Assembly: GCA_004557975.1 (NCBI GenBank)
Contig: SFEV01000002.1
Span: forward strand, 62,001 to 126,000
From: Lachnospiraceae bacterium
GTDB taxonomy: Bacteria; Bacillota; Clostridia; Lachnospirales; Lachnospiraceae
Direction of reading: 5' to 3'
Length of the DNA: 64,000 nt
The first letter of the stretch is position 1, and each line of letters opens with the position of its first letter. The notes below the pieces were generated by a model, which ran no database searches, was not told the DNA's origin, and saw nothing but the letters and a program-made list of their open reading frames with translations. The translations under genes and the position numbers were made by a program. This document shows, piece after piece, positions 51,726-59,615 of this stretch.

Positions 51726-53672
51726 TCAATACTTGAAATACCAGGTATCGCCGCGGTACGGTTTCCAGAAGTTATAGTCATTTGCGAATGTACCTTCGGT
51801 CGGAGTATTGCCGAGGCGGTTGCTGATGATAACAAGTCTCGGAGAAACTGTCACACCGATGAACCAGCACTGGTCGCTGATTCTCTGGAGAATGCTTTCA
51901 CCAAGAGGTGCATACTCCGGATCAGAGCTGGACAGTGTACCGAATTTCAGGCAGTCGCTGTGAAGCTGATCAATATCCTCTGGCGGCTGTTCTCCATTTG
52001 CACCGTTGCTGTCCCAGTAATCCTTGTAAGCCCGCATGAACTCAAGATCATCAAATGCATTACCCGGACGCAGACGGCTGAATGCCTGACCACTCAGATT
52101 GAATTCACCAACGCTGTCCATTGTAAAGGCCTGCATATCACGCTCGTTTGCAATACCTCTTTCCAGATAATACGTACGTTCTACCTGTTTCAGATTTACT
52201 TTGATACCAACTGCATTCCAGTACTCACATGCCATCTCAGATACAGGAATAAATTCCTCGATTGTCTCAAGAGTGATATTGAATTCTTCTCCGTTCGGCA
52301 TCAGTCGAACCGTATGTGCACCGTTCCACTCATATCCGCACTCGTCAAGCAGTGCATTTGCCTTATCTACGTCGTACTCGATAAAAGCAGTTTCAAACTC
52401 TTCTTTCATAAAGGAAGTATCTGCAGAAGCTGTAGCCTGTCTCACAGTACCTTTTCCGTAGTAAAGAGTTTCATTGATCGTCTGACGATCAAGAGCATAG
52501 CTCATTGCCTGACGGAATTTCACGTTATTGAAGATTTCTCTGAGGTTCTCATCCTGATCTGTAATGTTGAAAGTGAATGCACAGTCAGAACCTCTCGTGT
52601 TCTCGAACAGATATACCGTGTAGTCTCCGTTTGCCTCATTCTCTTTGAGCATTGTGTAATCAGATACCGGAAGCGGATTCTCGCCTGCCGCGTGAATTTC
52701 ACCGCTGATCAGCTTCAATGCACGTACATCTTTATCCTGTACGATCAGGGCTTCCTGCTCGTCGATATACGGAAGCTGGTTGCCTTCCTGGTCTACTACA
52801 TGATAGTACGGATTGCGGGCAAAGAACTTATTACCGTTTGAATCGATCCGGTCAAGCACCCACGGATATACATCCGGTGCTTCGCAGTCAGTCTGTGCCT
52901 GGCTGTTGTCCAGATGTGCCTTGAAGCAGAGAATCCATGACTCATATCCCTCTTCTTTTGCCAGTGCGTCTGCATCCGGGTTGTATGTCTTGTGCCACTT
53001 GGACAGATACTCCTTAGGAGCAAAGAAGGTACGGATAATATTGGTAGAATAACGTGCCATTGTGATCTCGAATGCCGGGTTCGGCTCCGTAAACTTAATC
53101 ACAAGTGTATACTCGTCCAATGCTTCATACGTCATCGGCTCGCCGTTACTGCAGTAAGCTGCATCCACAGATGAGTTGATATCCGTGTTCATCAGAATGT
53201 CGTTGTACCAGAACATCCAGTCATCCGTCGTGAACGGATCTCCGTTGGACCACTTCATGCCCTTTCTCAGGTGAAGCGTAAACTCTGTAGAATCATCATT
53301 AATCTCGTAGGACTGAATCAGGTTCGGCTTGAATGTCTTCAGATCCTCCTCAATGGTCAGAATAGACTGGAATCTCAGTCCCTCTGTATCTACCTGTCCA
53401 CTGCTCGGTCCGAAAGCAGCTCCCACATACGTGCCGCCATAGATACCGATCTCATCAACTTCCACGACTGCCGGTTCCTCCGGGAGACGATCTTCGATTG
53501 CCGGAAGTTCGCCATTCTCCACCATCTCATGTACAAGCGGGGATTCCTTGTACTGTCCGTCTCCGACTCCTCCGCGTGTCTGCTCTTCTGCCGATACGGT
53601 CATGCCGGTTCCCAGTGTACTAACTGCCATACATGCACTCAGCAATAATGCCATCATTCTTCTTTTTTTCAT
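51726..53672 (-). CDS. ABC transporter substrate-binding protein, family 5 (OppA-like)
   Basis: A 648-residue extracellular binding protein. The signal peptide MKKRRMMALLLSACMAVSTL ends near VSA-EE at about 29, without a usable lipobox. The family 5 body shows FTLHLRKGMKWSNGDPFTTD and FRQAMSYALDRQTINETLYY. Length is at the long end of the family, and with a GH39 enzyme in the operon an oligosaccharide ligand is more likely than a peptide. It is the first transporter gene after the damaged GntR/LacI regulator. Confidence 0.92.
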   Translation of the reverse strand: MKKRRMMALLLSACMAVSTLGTGMTVSAEEQTRGGVGDGQYKESPLVHEMVENGELPAIEDRLPEEPAVVEVDEIGIYGGTYVGAAFGPSSGQVDTEGLRFQSILTIEEDLKTFKPNLIQSYEINDDSTEFTLHLRKGMKWSNGDPFTTDDWMFWYNDILMNTDINSSVDAAYCSNGEPMTYEALDEYTLVIKFTEPNPAFEITMARYSTNIIRTFFAPKEYLSKWHKTYNPDADALAKEEGYESWILCFKAHLDNSQAQTDCEAPDVYPWVLDRIDSNGNKFFARNPYYHVVDQEGNQLPYIDEQEALIVQDKDVRALKLISGEIHAAGENPLPVSDYTMLKENEANGDYTVYLFENTRGSDCAFTFNITDQDENLREIFNNVKFRQAMSYALDRQTINETLYYGKGTVRQATASADTSFMKEEFETAFIEYDVDKANALLDECGYEWNGAHTVRLMPNGEEFNITLETIEEFIPVSEMACEYWNAVGIKVNLKQVERTYYLERGIANERDMQAFTMDSVGEFNLSGQAFSRLRPGNAFDDLEFMRAYKDYWDSNGANGEQPPEDIDQLHSDCLKFGTLSSSDPEYAPLGESILQRISDQCWFIGVTVSPRLVIISNRLGNTPTEGTFANDYNFWKPYRGDTWYFKY

Positions 53673-53715
53673 TTCGTTCCCTCACTTTCCTTTGTTTTTC
53701 TTTGCTTTTGCTACA

Positions 53716-54725
53716 TCAATTGTCTGTACTGCCTGTTTCCAGTTTTTTCAGGGTATCTCTGGTGATCAGGCGCGGCTGCAGGATGATTCTTTTATGAAAC
53801 TTTATATCCTCCTCACTGCCCTCTGCCATATCCATCAGAGAAAAGCATTCTGCAATTACCATATTTGCATCCAGCGAATATGTAGTCAGTGCAGGCGCAA
53901 ACTGACTGGCCAGAGGAATATTGTCCACACTCAGCACTGATACCTGATCAGGGACCTCTATCCCTCTGTTTCTCAGTGCCTGGATCAATCCAATCGCCAT
54001 CCAGTCATTTGCCGCAAAGACTGCAGTAAATTTACGGTGTGTCACGAGATTGGCCACCTGATCCGCAAGAACAAATCCCCCGTTGAAATTCATTTTGCTC
54101 TCAAGGATCACATACTCAATCCCGCTTTTACGCGACCCGCGGATAAATCCGTTTTTCCGGTAATGCGCGGAAGCATACCGTTCAGGCCCCGTAATATGTA
54201 TAGCCTTTTTATGCCCGTAAGCAGCCAGTACCTTAGCCGCATTGATGCCGATTTTAAAATGATCAAAATATATCTGTGCGAAATCGTCATGGTCCGGATA
54301 ATTCTCAAAAGAAATGATTCTTGTATATATTTTTTTGATCTTCTCAATATCTTCCTCTTTAAATTTCCCGATCATCAGCACCGGTGCAATCATGGGGACC
54401 ATGACCTTCAGTTCTTCGCTGCATATCCTGTCAGTTCCATGAGCATCCGGTTGTAGAACGGATCATTCGGCTTAATTGTCGGAGAACTGAGCAGATTCAC
54501 ATGCTTATTTTTTACAATCGGGGCAATATATGTGCCCTTCCCCTCATACTTAATCAATAATCCTTCTGAGACAAGCTGATTAATCACTTCTCGAATTCTC
54601 TGTCTTCCTACGTTTAATCGCTGCTCGAGCTTTCTCTCCGATTCCAGCTTAATCAGACGGTCTGACTGGAGTTGTCTCACTTCTTTGCGAAGTGCGTCTG
54701 CTATTTCTTTATTTTCCTGATTCAT
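53716..54725 (-). pseudogene. GntR/LacI-type transcriptional regulator, internally deleted and frameshifted
   Basis: The first part (54408-54725, 105 codons from an ATG after AGGAG) is a GntR winged helix: MNQENKEIADALRKEVRQLQ, LEQRLNVGRQRIREVINQLV, then the start of an effector domain at PFYNRMLMELTGYAAKN, where it stops. The second part is in another frame from about 54425 (EELKVMVPMIAPVLMIGKFK) to 53716 and is the rest of a LacI-type sugar-binding domain (HKKAIHITGPERYASAHYRK, VFAANDWMAIGLIQALRNRG, SVLSVDNIPLASQFAPALTT). Compared with intact GntR/LacI hybrids some 40 residues at the join appear to be missing. Probably once the local repressor of the opp-GH39 operon. A sequencing or assembly error is the alternative. 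Confidence 0.75.
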
Positions 54726-54743
54726 ACCATATCTCCTGTCCAA

Positions 54744-55195
54744 TTCGTCTTACTTTTCAGTTCTTATTGGTAATTTTTACCATGTATTCGATCTTTGATT
54801 TTTTGTATATTATTAACATTTTGTTCTTTTGGGTTAACCCAAAAGCAAAGGTTAAAATATAACTTATGCACAATTTTTGTGTTTTTATAATCTCTAAAAA
54901 TTTGTTTTTTTCAGTTTTTATTCGTCATTTTTCACAATCATAGCACATCGGTTTATAAGTGTCAAGCTTTTAACATTTTTTACTGTCATTTTAGTTGTTA
55001 TCTACGAATTATTTTCCTCTTTTTTATGCATTTCTCATATGCTTTTTCGTTTTTGGTTCAAACCACTTTGTGTTTATTCAACAAATCCCCTCATTAAAGC
55101 CAAAAAGAGACATGCCGCTTTATCACACCATACATATGGCGCAACTCAGCAAACATATCTCTTTCCTTTGACTGTATTCTATTCTCGGGCGCACC
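54744..55195. promoter_or_regulatory. AT-rich upstream region with a 20-bp perfect palindrome
   Basis: No gene is seen here. CTTTTGGGTTAACCCAAAAG at 54826-54845 is a perfect palindrome, a likely operator for the regulator encoded next. On the minus strand TTAACC with AATAAT at a 17-bp spacing could be a weak promoter overlapping it. The remainder is AT-rich, and 55099-55170 is dispersed repeat B. Confidence 0.55.
55099..55170. repeat. Dispersed repeat B, copy 2
   Basis: A 72-bp palindromic element aligning end to end with 40094-40164: GCCAAAAAGAGACAT at one side, ACATATCTCTTTCCTTTG at the other, and CCATACATATGG in the centre. Some central base changes are compensated on both sides of the stem. 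Confidence 0.75.
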
Positions 55196-55228
55196 CAAAA
55201 ACACCGGCAGACACACAGCCTGCCGGTG
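55196..55228 (-). terminator. Terminator of the metF operon
   Basis: CACCGGCAG and CTGCCGGTG form a 9-bp stem followed on the minus strand by UUUUU, 21 bp after the metF stop. Confidence 0.88.
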
Positions 55229-55248
55229 AATAAATCAACCTGTCTCTG

Positions 55249-56127
55249 TTAAATTCCAGCCTGTTTCAGGAGTTCCGGTACCTTGGACTCCCATCCCAGA
55301 GCCATGATATGTACGCCCTGACAGTACGGCTTACATTCTTTGATAATACGTGCAGCAATCTCCACTCCGGTGATACCTGCTTTTGTCTTTTCCTTGTCTG
55401 CTTTCAGCTCCTCAATCATCTCATCCGGAACATGAACGCCGGCAACGTTGTTGTTCATGAATTTTGCCATTCCTGCTGACTTCGGAATGATAATTCCTAC
55501 CTGAACCGGCTTGCCGAACTGTTTTGCCTTCTCCATAAATTTGATGAATTTCTCCGGCTCAAAAACAGCCTGTGTCTGGAAGTAATCTGCGCCGGCCATA
55601 ACCTTGCGCTCCATTTTTGCAAGCTGTGCATCCACAGAATCGCTGCACGGTGATACAACGGCACCCTTTGCAAATTTAGGCGGCTCTCCTACCAGTTTGC
55701 TTCCGCCAAGGTCCTCGCCCTCTTCCAGAAGCTTCATTGTATGAAGCAGAGAAACGGAATCCAGGTCAAATACCGGTTTTGCCTGCGGATGATCACCCAT
55801 CTTTGTGTGGTCTCCTGTCAGAGCAAGAACATTATCAATACCCAGCATTGCTGCGCTCAGAAGATCTGACTCCAGAGCGATACGGTTCCTGTCGCGGCAG
55901 GCCAGCTGGAAAATAGGATTCAGTCCTGCATCCTTCAGAACCTTACACATAGCCAGAGAACCGAGACGCATAACGGAGGACTGATTATCTGTCACATTCA
56001 CAGCATGAACACCGGTTAAATATGTCTTTGCCTCTTCCAGCAAATGCTCAACATGAATTCCTTTTGGCGGTCCTACTTCCGCAGAAACTACAAACTCACC
56101 ACGTTCAAATAACTCAGTAATTTTCAT
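55249..56127 (-). CDS. metF: Methylenetetrahydrofolate reductase, MetF subunit
   Basis: A 292-residue FAD-type reductase subunit converting methylene-THF to methyl-THF. It begins MKITELFERGEFVVSAEVGP; the catalytic Glu is in SAEVGPPKG near residue 17, and FQLACRDRNRIALESDLLSA and VLALTGDHTKMGD are barrel segments of the family. ATG at 56127 has no strong ribosome site visible but a short spacer follows metV. With the metV and rnfC2-type genes upstream it should form the multi-subunit reductase of one-carbon metabolism known from acetogens. Cytoplasmic. Confidence 0.92.
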   Translation of the reverse strand: MKITELFERGEFVVSAEVGPPKGIHVEHLLEEAKTYLTGVHAVNVTDNQSSVMRLGSLAMCKVLKDAGLNPIFQLACRDRNRIALESDLLSAAMLGIDNVLALTGDHTKMGDHPQAKPVFDLDSVSLLHTMKLLEEGEDLGGSKLVGEPPKFAKGAVVSPCSDSVDAQLAKMERKVMAGADYFQTQAVFEPEKFIKFMEKAKQFGKPVQVGIIIPKSAGMAKFMNNNVAGVHVPDEMIEELKADKEKTKAGITGVEIAARIIKECKPYCQGVHIMALGWESKVPELLKQAGI

Positions 56128-56166
56128 TATACATTACTCCAATCATTTTAAATTTTAATGGTTTCC

Positions 56167-56790
56167 CTATTTAGACACTTCATCATCTGTTGCGTAATTG
56201 CGCACCTGAACCGGGCATTTCAGTACATCCAGACGTCCGATCTGTGCAAGGCGTCTGTAGATACGTTCCCAGCCGCACTCCATATTACCGTCCACTTCAC
56301 ATTTTCCGTCTTTGGAGCCTCCGCACTGTCCGTTGACAAGGCTCTTGGAACAGGCTGTGATCGGACAGATTCCGCCTGTCAGGTTCAGATAGCATTCGCC
56401 GCACTGTTTGCAGTCGTATTCCAGCGGTGTTACGCCCTGGAATCCCGGCATCGGGTAAGTATCGCATGCTGCGCACACCTTTTTATCCTCCAGGTACTCG
56501 GCAATTGTCTGTACGCCGACACCGCAGGAGAATACCAGCACCACATCGGCAGCCTTGATCTCATCCATATGCTTCTGGAGACGCAGCTTCATATTTTCCG
56601 GGTTACATATGTAATCAGTTGTGATAATTCCGGTCACGTTCCCGTCTGCAGCCAATTCCTTCTGGAGTTCTACGGCTTCTTTTTCCGGAAAACGGACTTC
56701 CTTGCATCCCTGGCAGTTAATGATGAAAACCTTTTTTCCGTCCACCAGTGATACGATAGTTTCCTTTGCTTTTAACTGGGTAATTAACAT
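56167..56790 (-). CDS. metV: Methylene-THF reductase partner, MetV
   Basis: A 207-residue zinc/iron-sulfur-type protein of the MetV (methylene-THF reductase C-terminal) family. Cys motifs: IINCQGCKEVRFPE, VFSCGVGVQTIAEYL, CKQCGECYLNLTGGICPITA and NGQCGGSKDGKCEVDGNMEC, ending with the helix WERIYRRLAQIGRLDVLK. It is closely related to the N-terminal 205 residues of the next gene upstream (56792-58756). It starts one base after that gene's stop, so the two are coupled. It probably forms the electron-transfer link to MetF. Confidence 0.88.
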   Translation of the reverse strand: MLITQLKAKETIVSLVDGKKVFIINCQGCKEVRFPEKEAVELQKELAADGNVTGIITTDYICNPENMKLRLQKHMDEIKAADVVLVFSCGVGVQTIAEYLEDKKVCAACDTYPMPGFQGVTPLEYDCKQCGECYLNLTGGICPITACSKSLVNGQCGGSKDGKCEVDGNMECGWERIYRRLAQIGRLDVLKCPVQVRNYATDDEVSK

Positions 56791-56791
56791 A

Positions 56792-58756
56792 TCACTTCAT
56801 CCCCCTTACTGCATTCTTTCCGGCTTTAATCTTGGTAACAATCGGAATCTTTGAGGAACAGATGTATTCGCAGCATCTGCACTCAACACAATCCATGACA
56901 TTTTTGTCTTTCATGCCCTGCCAGTTCTCCTCATCCGCATATTTTGCGAAATACAGCGGAGAAAGATCCATCGGACATACATCCACACAGCGTCCGCATT
57001 TGATACACGGCATTTCCTTTGTCTGATCCGTGTCAATGGCAATAATACCATTGGAGCCCTTCATCATAGGCACATTCACATCAGGAAGAGCAAAGCCCAT
57101 CATCGGTCCGCCCATCTTGATCAGAACATCGTCGTCAGTCGTACCGCCGCAGTAATCGATCAGCTCTTTTACGCTTGTACCGATCTTCACGATATAGTTG
57201 CCCGGCTTCTTAATCTTCTCACCGGTCACAGTCGCAACACGCTCAATCAGCGGCATACCCTTCTGAATTGCGTCGGAGATAGCCTTTACTGTACTGATGT
57301 TATCCACTACAACGCCTACATCTGCAGGCAGACCTCCGCGCGGTACCTGTCTTCCCATAACGCGCTTGATCAGCGTCTTCTCAGCACCCTGCGGGTATTT
57401 TGTCCTGGCAACCACAACATCGATGTTGTCGCAGTCAGCCACCTTGGCCTGCATCAGTTCGATGGCATCCGGCTTGTTGTCCTCAATTACAATAAGACCC
57501 TTTTCAGCACCTGTTGTTTTGAGAATTGCCTTCAGACCAAAGATAATGTCATCTGCAAACTCCAGAAGCACTCTGTGGTCCGCGGTCAGCAGGGGCTCAC
57601 ATTCGCAGCCGTTCAGAAGAATCGTATCCACCGGCTTCGCAGGTTTTAATTTGACGCATGTCGGGAATCCGGCACCGCCCATACCTACAATTCCTGCCTC
57701 ACGGATGATATCGATAATTTCATCTGGTGTAAGACTGTCAAGATCTTTATTCGGTTTTACAGATTCGTGCAGAGTATTCTTTCCATCCGACTCAATCACT
57801 ACGGCCATCATCTCGCCGCCTCTCGTCGCATGAAGACGCGGTTCAACTGCAATGACAGTACCGCTGACGCTGGAATGAACAGGCGCACTGATGAAGCCTG
57901 CTGCTTCGCCAATCTTCTGTCCGACTTTGACGGTGTCGCCCACCTGAACAATCGGATTGGCCGGAGCACCCAGATGCTGTGACATGGAGATAACCACTGT
58001 CTTCGGTTCCGGGAATCTTTCCAGTGCGATATGCTCGCTGAACTCTTTGCGCTCTGACGGATGAACACCGCCGTGATAGCCGTCGAGTCTTTCCTCACGG
58101 ATAGATTTCACATATTCGCTGATAACCTTGAAGTTAACCTTTGAGTAATCTCTTACCTGAACCGGCTGGTTTAAAAATTCTTCCAGACGACCCTGCTTTT
58201 CCAGTCTTCTGTAGATTTTTTCCCATGCGCAGTCCTTGTTGCAGTCTACCTCACATTTTCCATCCTTTGCGCCGCCGCACTGTCCGTTGACAAGGCTCTT
58301 GGAGCAGTCAACGATGGGACAGATTCCGCCGGTGATATTCAGGTAGCACTGTGCACATGCATCACAGCTCTTCTTTGTCAGTGCCATACCGTGATGTCCC
58401 GTATAATTCAGTGAATTGCTGGCCGCATATACGGGTTTTCCTGCCAGATCCGCAACTGTCTGAATACCCAGACCACAGGAAATTACAATAATATTTTCCG
58501 TACCTTCCGGAATCAGGTCCAGCAGTTCTTTCTCGGTGTGATATTTGTTGCACAGAAAATCAACCTTTACACTGCCTGTTACTGTTTTGCCCTGCTCGGC
58601 AGCGAGCTTCTCAAACTCGCCGCAATCCGGTTCGTCAATGGACTCAAATTCCTTGAAGCATTTGTTACAAGCAACGACAAACAGATTGTCCTTATCGGCC
58701 AGTAAGGACACCAGTTCATCTGTCTCTTTCAACTTATACTTAGTATAGTTTTCCAA
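56792..58756 (-). CDS. MetV-RnfC2 fusion protein
   Basis: A 654-residue fusion. Residues 1-205 are a second MetV domain (VVACNKCFKEFESID, CDACAQCYLNITGGICPIVD, NGQCGGAKDGKCEVDC). Residues about 225-600 are RnfC-like: GGVHPSERKEFSEHIALERF, a biotinyl-like hairpin APVHSSVSGTVIAVE, an NADH/FMN-binding region GIVGMGGAGFPTCVKLKPAK and LLNGCECEPLLTADHRVLLE, then a SLBB region. Two [4Fe-4S] motifs, CIKCGRCVDVCPMDLSP and CVECRCCEYICSSKIP, close the protein. As known for acetogens, RnfC2 with MetV and MetF forms an NADH-using methylene-THF reductase. Here two subunits are one chain and a second MetV is kept. TTG at 58756 follows AAGGAAGG. Confidence 0.9.
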   Translation of the reverse strand: MENYTKYKLKETDELVSLLADKDNLFVVACNKCFKEFESIDEPDCGEFEKLAAEQGKTVTGSVKVDFLCNKYHTEKELLDLIPEGTENIIVISCGLGIQTVADLAGKPVYAASNSLNYTGHHGMALTKKSCDACAQCYLNITGGICPIVDCSKSLVNGQCGGAKDGKCEVDCNKDCAWEKIYRRLEKQGRLEEFLNQPVQVRDYSKVNFKVISEYVKSIREERLDGYHGGVHPSERKEFSEHIALERFPEPKTVVISMSQHLGAPANPIVQVGDTVKVGQKIGEAAGFISAPVHSSVSGTVIAVEPRLHATRGGEMMAVVIESDGKNTLHESVKPNKDLDSLTPDEIIDIIREAGIVGMGGAGFPTCVKLKPAKPVDTILLNGCECEPLLTADHRVLLEFADDIIFGLKAILKTTGAEKGLIVIEDNKPDAIELMQAKVADCDNIDVVVARTKYPQGAEKTLIKRVMGRQVPRGGLPADVGVVVDNISTVKAISDAIQKGMPLIERVATVTGEKIKKPGNYIVKIGTSVKELIDYCGGTTDDDVLIKMGGPMMGFALPDVNVPMMKGSNGIIAIDTDQTKEMPCIKCGRCVDVCPMDLSPLYFAKYADEENWQGMKDKNVMDCVECRCCEYICSSKIPIVTKIKAGKNAVRGMK

Positions 58757-58955
58757 TTGCTCACCTTCCTTACGAAATTGATTTATAAACCTTATAATTA
58801 TCTGCTTTTGTTATCCTCTCTCCCTCTGCACTTTGAAGAAAAAATAAAAACAAGCATATAACACAGGTCTGCAATTAATACGCACTTAAGTATAACACAT
58901 AATAGCCATATTATCCAGTTTAAACACATTTTTTTACGCAATATATACATTATAT
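58757..58955 (-). promoter_or_regulatory. Leader and promoter of the metV-rnfC2/metV/metF operon
   Basis: An extended -10 TGTTATACT (TATACT at 58889-58894) on the minus strand with TGGATA at a 17-bp spacing. The leader of about 130 nt is AT-rich; no known riboswitch was recognised in it. Confidence 0.5.
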
Positions 58956-59074
58956 GTTACTGTTCACTTCGTTCGCAGCAACACGCTTCGCGATGCACAG
59001 AAACTGCATTTCATGCAGTTTCGCGCGTGATACCCTCGGGATTTCCGCGCATTCTGCGCGAAAACACCTCGCGG
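58956..59074 (+). repeat. Dispersed repeat A, long copy
   Basis: Contains the palindrome GTTACTGTTCACTTCGTTCG onward (58956-58982), related to 16223-16249, then a perfect inverted repeat GAAACTGCAT/ATGCAGTTTC (59000-59022), then a 60-bp section to CACCTCGCGG (59015-59074) related to 20478-20537. Differences between copies are mostly C/T and A/G changes. It lies between two divergent operons. Confidence 0.68.
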
Positions 59075-59134
59075 CATGGCAGCAGCACCGGAAAATAAAT
59101 TTCAGGAAATACTGATTTTTCGTATAAAAAAATC

Positions 59135-59164
59135 TTGACTGATTCCGGTTTCTGGTAGTATTAT
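59135..59164 (+). promoter_or_regulatory. Promoter of the structured RNA / polyamine operon
   Basis: TTGACT (59135-59140), 18-bp spacer, TATTAT (59159-59164). The expected transcript start is near 59171, about 445 nt before speA. Confidence 0.65.
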
Positions 59165-59170
59165 AAACTA

Positions 59171-59558
59171 AATTTTGAGACAGGATGGCACAGGGGATCG
59201 AGCCTTTTGCCGCAGAGTCTTTCAAGCGATTATTACGGACCACTCTTTTGAGTTAAGGCCATACGGACAGCCGGGTCCACTGCCGATTGGCGGCCTGCCG
59301 CCTTATTGATTGAGTTAAAAGCTCAGTTTTATAAGTTGGTTACTTCATAACCGAAATGCGTTTATTACGCAAACTTGTGAAATGGTCAATAAAGAGTAGT
59401 AAAAGTTTTATTGCTATATAGACTCTGATGCCCTATATCCACTCTGGTATTCTGAAACGAAGGCTCTGCTTCTGAGTATCCGTTTGCAGGCTTTTTTATA
59501 AAAGTTTTAATCAGACTATGATAAACGCAGGTTGTGTAATTGCAGCCTGCGTTTTTTT
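59171..59558 (+). ncRNA. Unassigned structured RNA upstream of speA
   Basis: A region of about 390 nt between a promoter and a strong terminator, without an open reading frame. It contains a dense row of short hairpins: ACTC/GAGT (near 59251), GGAC/GTCC (59265-59278), GGCGG/CCGCC (59289-59302), GAG/CTC (59311-59323), GGTTA/TAACC (59338-59352), TGCGT/ACGCA (59357-59370), CAATAAA/TTTATTG (59386-59414), ATATAG/CTATAT (59416-59438). I see no tmRNA, RNase P, 6S, T-box, SAM or guanidine riboswitch signature. It could be an independent small RNA or a leader controlling speA-speE-speB by attenuation. Ends are estimated from promoter and terminator. Confidence 0.6.
59523..59558 (+). terminator. Strong terminator upstream of speA
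   Basis: AAACGCAGG and CCTGCGTTT form a 9-bp stem followed by a U-run of seven, 58 bp before the speA start. It either ends an independent RNA or serves as attenuator of the polyamine operon. Confidence 0.88.
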
Positions 59559-59615
59559 ATTCCGGAGTCAGAAGGTAATTGACCACAACTCATCATTTAC
59601 GAGGTGAAATGTGAT

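Noticed and set aside
58950..59243. 97-codon open frame on the minus strand
   Set aside because: It lies on dispersed repeat A and the start of the structured RNA; similar text arises near 20500 only because the DNA repeat is shared.
59171..59558. Structured RNA as tmRNA, RNase P RNA, 6S RNA or a T-box
   Set aside because: No tRNA-like end with CCA, no RNase P core, no 6S-like long rod with central bubble and no T-box core motif could be found, so no known class is assigned.
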